A stretch of 8,245 nt of DNA from Planctomycetaceae bacterium (GTDB lineage Bacteria > Planctomycetota > Planctomycetia > Pirellulales > UBA1268), in contig JABHNP010000354.1 in assembly GCA_018694455.1 (NCBI GenBank), positions 1-8,245 of the forward strand, given 5' to 3'. Every line of letters starts with the position of its first letter. Position 1 is the stretch's first letter. The notes beneath the pieces are model-generated. The model was not told the DNA's origin. It saw only the letters and a program-made list of their open reading frames with translations, and did not search any database. Below, piece by piece: positions 6,336-8,245 of the stretch. The translations under genes were made by a program, and so were the position numbers.

Positions 6336-6484
6336 CAGAACGGTCACGACCAGCCTTGTACCAAGCCGCTGGTTTGCAGAAAATTGGTGGTATCTGGTAA
6401 TTCAGATTTTGGATCTTTTTTATTCTCAGTGTTTTAGATTTACGACTGTCTTCGTTTCATGTGTTTGCTCTGACACACAGTGAG

Positions 6485-6658
6485 CTAGTCTTGGCCGGGT
6501 AGCAGCAACTCTTCAACCTTGTCGTCTTGGGTGGTGTCAGGAACCTGAATGGTCTTCTTAGCGCTTCCCCCTTTGGTGATGACTCCTTGAGAAGGTTCTC
6601 CCGTGCAACCGGTGAAGCCAGAGAAAAAAACAGCTAGGAGTATAAGTCGATTTATCAT
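6485..6658 (-). CDS. Small lipoprotein, 57 residues, unknown function
   Basis: From the ATG at 6656-6658 the product is a short lipoprotein: Arg4, hydrophobic core 5-15, and a lipobox-like FTGC at 15-18, making Cys18 the likely lipidation site (Phe at -3 is not the usual Leu). The mature part is only about 40 residues, polar, with an acidic stretch (DTTQDDKVEE, 41-50), and no domain that I recognise. The frame is open upstream to a TTG at 6697 that would add 13 residues; I prefer the ATG because the signal peptide begins there, although its nearest GGAG (6674-6677) is 15 bases away. It lies 48 bp behind the Cys-rich protein gene and so probably shares the symporter transcript. Tiny lipoproteins of unknown role are frequent in planctomycetes. 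Being short and unmatched, it could be spurious, but the signal peptide argues for a real gene. Confidence 0.6.
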   Translation of the reverse strand: MINRLILLAVFFSGFTGCTGEPSQGVITKGGSAKKTIQVPDTTQDDKVEELLLPGQD

Positions 6659-6706
6659 GAAAAAGTATTCTTTCTCCGAAAGTTTTACCACTGACAATGC
6701 ATGCTC

Positions 6707-6964
6707 CTACGGCTGAGGAATATCTGTTCTGGTTGACATGCATGACTCCCACTCGCCGCACCAGTCTTCTGATTTTGTTGAAGGCCAAATGCCCGCGATG
6801 ACCAATTTATCATCAGCCATCTCTGGAAGAATAGGCGGCATTCTACGGCATTGCCCCCAGTCAGACTCATCACGGATCGCCTGCTTTCGCCAAAAGTGGC
6901 ACGTTGAACAGGCACGGCTGTCTATTGGTTCTGATCGTATGTCTTCTGGAAGTGAGTTGGTCAT
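6707..6964 (-). CDS. Small Cys/Trp-rich protein, possible zinc site
   Basis: This 85-residue protein has no signal peptide and no membrane segment, so it should be cytoplasmic. Its cysteines are ordered: C19-x2-C22 (ACSTCHFW), C39 (WGQCRRMPP), C69 (WPSTKSEDWCGEWE), plus C75 near the end. Together with Trp25, 36, 60, 68 and 72 this looks like a small four-cysteine metal site, probably zinc. I recall scattered uncharacterised bacterial small proteins with the same CxxCxFW - CRRxPP - WPxTxxxDWCGEW plan, but can name no characterised member. The ATG at 6962-6964 overlaps the symporter stop TGA (6961-6963) as ATGA, which fixes the start and implies translational coupling. The gene is followed by a small lipoprotein. 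Function is unknown; a role linked to the symporter or a general nucleic-acid or protein-binding role are both open. Confidence 0.82.
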   Translation of the reverse strand: MTNSLPEDIRSEPIDSRACSTCHFWRKQAIRDESDWGQCRRMPPILPEMADDKLVIAGIWPSTKSEDWCGEWESCMSTRTDIPQP

Positions 6965-8245
6965 CTGGGAACTATTTTATCAGACAAAGCAGGTGGGAAG
7001 CTCTTGGGCGGTGTACTTTGGGATATCCATGATCCTAGCCCATAGCCAAATATGCTTGCAGTGACACCATAGAAGTCTGATGGGATGCACTGCATATTCA
7101 AGAGGAACTGCGGATAGGCCGGTGAAAAAACCTCATTCGCATAGGTGCCTGACCAAGCGGTAAATCCAAAGAGCATCGCCAGGACACAACAGGCCTGATT
7201 TTTGGGCCGTCCATAAATGCCACATATTACCGGTACAAACAATGCTGAGAGTTGTATTGAAAGAGCAATGTCAAGCAGCCCCATTAGTGACTCACCAAGC
7301 ATAGCCACAGAAATGCCACCCAGGGATACCAAGACAACACTCAGTCGATTTCGAACCAGCGGCTTACTTTTTTTAAAGAACGAGATGCGTGCAAGAAGGT
7401 TGTGCCCAAGAATGGTTGCTGGTGCTAGCACCGCACTGGTGGCTGTCGAAATAATCATGGACACAACAGCGAGCACAAACACCACGAGCATCGCTGGAGA
7501 AAGATATGTATTTGCCAGAAAGGCAACTGGTTCAAGATCACCACCGGGGTGTGTCACCAATGAGGCAAACCCGAGTATCAACGGGAGACAACCAAAGGCG
7601 AGATACAGAACGCCCGCAAGAATGCATGCGCGTGATGCAGTATTGGCATTTTTGGCCGCAAACACTCGCTGTTGAAGGTCTTGCCCCGGTATGTTTCCAA
7701 AAAGCCCTGTCGCCCATGCTGCAAGCACACTCAGAACTGCCGTGACATATGCACGAGTCGTGCCTGCCGTGGCGTAGTCGGGCCAAAGCCTGAGGTGATC
7801 AGGATGTTCGGCGCCGAGCTTTTCAAAGAGGACTGAAAAACCCACAAATGGATTGCCATTACCAAGGAGTGGGTCGGAAAGTGTCGCTGACGTAAGAATT
7901 ACTAGTCCAGTGATGGCGACGACTATCTGGAAACTGTCAGTAAGCGTCACCGACCACATGCCGCCAATCAAGGTGTATGCAAGTGTCAGAACTGCTACGA
8001 GCAGGACGCCAGTAGAAAATGGAATGCCAAAATATAACTCCAGAAGACCAGCGAGCGCTGAATACTGTAGGGCAATCCAGGCAAAATAACTTGGTACTTG
8101 AATAAGCCCACCAGTTAACTCTGCGGCTGGCCCGTATGTCTGACGATAGAAGTCAGCCATAGTGAAAATATTTCTGTTCCAGAGCGGACGCGCGAAGAAG
8201 AACCCCGCTATGACGAGAGTGCCAGCACACGCAAAAGGGTCAAGC
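6961..8245 (-). CDS. Sodium:solute symporter (SSS family), N-terminus off window
   Basis: The frame is open to the window edge, so the start lies beyond 8245; 427 residues are visible. The first of these, ending in GFFFARPLWNRNIFTMADFY, form the end of an early membrane helix and the loop typical of the SSS (Na+/solute, LeuT-fold) family. Counting from the internal Met at 8160, family segments follow: TLAYTLIGGMWSVTLTDSFQ (59-78), GNIPGQDLQQRVFAAKN (155-171), and AVVSMIISTATSAVLAPATI (231-250), whose Ser/Thr residues correspond to the sodium-site helix in vSGLT. At least eight further hydrophobic segments follow, up to about residue 380, and the C-terminal tail is short and polar. The protein would import a sugar, organic acid, amino acid or similar solute with sodium across the inner membrane; the substrate cannot be read from sequence. 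Roughly the first 80-120 residues are missing. Its stop overlaps the start of the Cys-rich small protein. Confidence 0.95.
   Translation of the reverse strand, partial: LDPFACAGTLVIAGFFFARPLWNRNIFTMADFYRQTYGPAAELTGGLIQVPSYFAWIALQYSALAGLLELYFGIPFSTGVLLVAVLTLAYTLIGGMWSVTLTDSFQIVVAITGLVILTSATLSDPLLGNGNPFVGFSVLFEKLGAEHPDHLRLWPDYATAGTTRAYVTAVLSVLAAWATGLFGNIPGQDLQQRVFAAKNANTASRACILAGVLYLAFGCLPLILGFASLVTHPGGDLEPVAFLANTYLSPAMLVVFVLAVVSMIISTATSAVLAPATILGHNLLARISFFKKSKPLVRNRLSVVLVSLGGISVAMLGESLMGLLDIALSIQLSALFVPVICGIYGRPKNQACCVLAMLFGFTAWSGTYANEVFSPAYPQFLLNMQCIPSDFYGVTASIFGYGLGSWISQSTPPKSFPPALSDKIVPR

Larger units (their letters stand above)
6079..6484. other. 406-bp spacer upstream of the DUF1559 gene
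   Basis: No gene or RNA is supported here; the short plus-strand frames inside lack ribosome binding sites and recognisable sequence. It should hold the end of the symporter transcript and the promoter of the DUF1559 transcript, both on the minus strand. A minus-strand TATAGT at 6159-6164 could be a -10 element, leaving a leader of about 75 bases, but I found no good -35 partner. Palindromes built on CTCGAG occur at 6172-6179 (ACTCGAGT) and 6263-6274, with a spaced one at 6318-6335. A 5-bp stem TGTGT/ACACA near 6461-6478 just below the lipoprotein stop lacks a T-run. Confidence 0.45.

Noticed and set aside
6401..6430. AGAT-TTTGG-ATCT stem followed by Ts, as a plus-strand terminator
   Set aside because: The stem is only four AT-rich pairs, and no plus-strand gene upstream needs a terminator there.
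7217..7675. Plus-strand 152-residue frame
   Set aside because: It is antisense to well-recognised membrane segments of the symporter.

Overview
The window looks like chromosomal DNA of a planctomycete, probably a marine Pirellulaceae-type lineage; this is an inference from gene content. The markers are a DUF1559 protein with a type IV prepilin-like N-terminus and the H-x9-DG ending, a carboxypeptidase-regulatory-like lipoprotein directly behind it, two type I sulfatases, a PL14-like lyase and a sodium:solute symporter. Several genes lack a clear Shine-Dalgarno sequence, and one start appears to be TTG.

Layout. Positions 1-883 (minus) hold the N-terminal 294 residues of a secreted sulfatase cut by the window edge. 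A 233-bp divergent spacer separates it from a complete second sulfatase (1117-2640, plus), followed after 237 bp by a single-domain cupin (2878-3240, plus). A 397-bp gap with no convincing gene separates the cupin from a long minus-strand block. Read in the direction of transcription, that block begins with a symporter cut by the right edge (6961 to beyond 8245), which overlaps by 4 bp an 85-residue cysteine/tryptophan-rich protein (6707-6964), followed by a 57-residue lipoprotein (6485-6658). After a 406-bp spacer come the DUF1559 protein (5170-6078), the regulatory-like-domain lipoprotein (4663-5115) and the PL14-like lyase (3638 to about 4528).

How the genes may work together (inference). 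Secreted sulfatases would desulfate an algal-type or other sulfated, uronate-containing polysaccharide. The PL14-like enzyme would cleave it by beta-elimination, the symporter could import a product, and the small cupin could act on an unsaturated or keto sugar in the cytoplasm. The DUF1559 protein and the lipoproteins are envelope components of unknown role. No mobile element, CRISPR array, tRNA or rRNA was seen.

The points most worth a second look are the translational coupling of the symporter to the uncharacterised Cys-rich protein, the placement of a PL14-like lyase behind a DUF1559-lipoprotein pair, and the conserved catalytic-residue spacing in that lyase.
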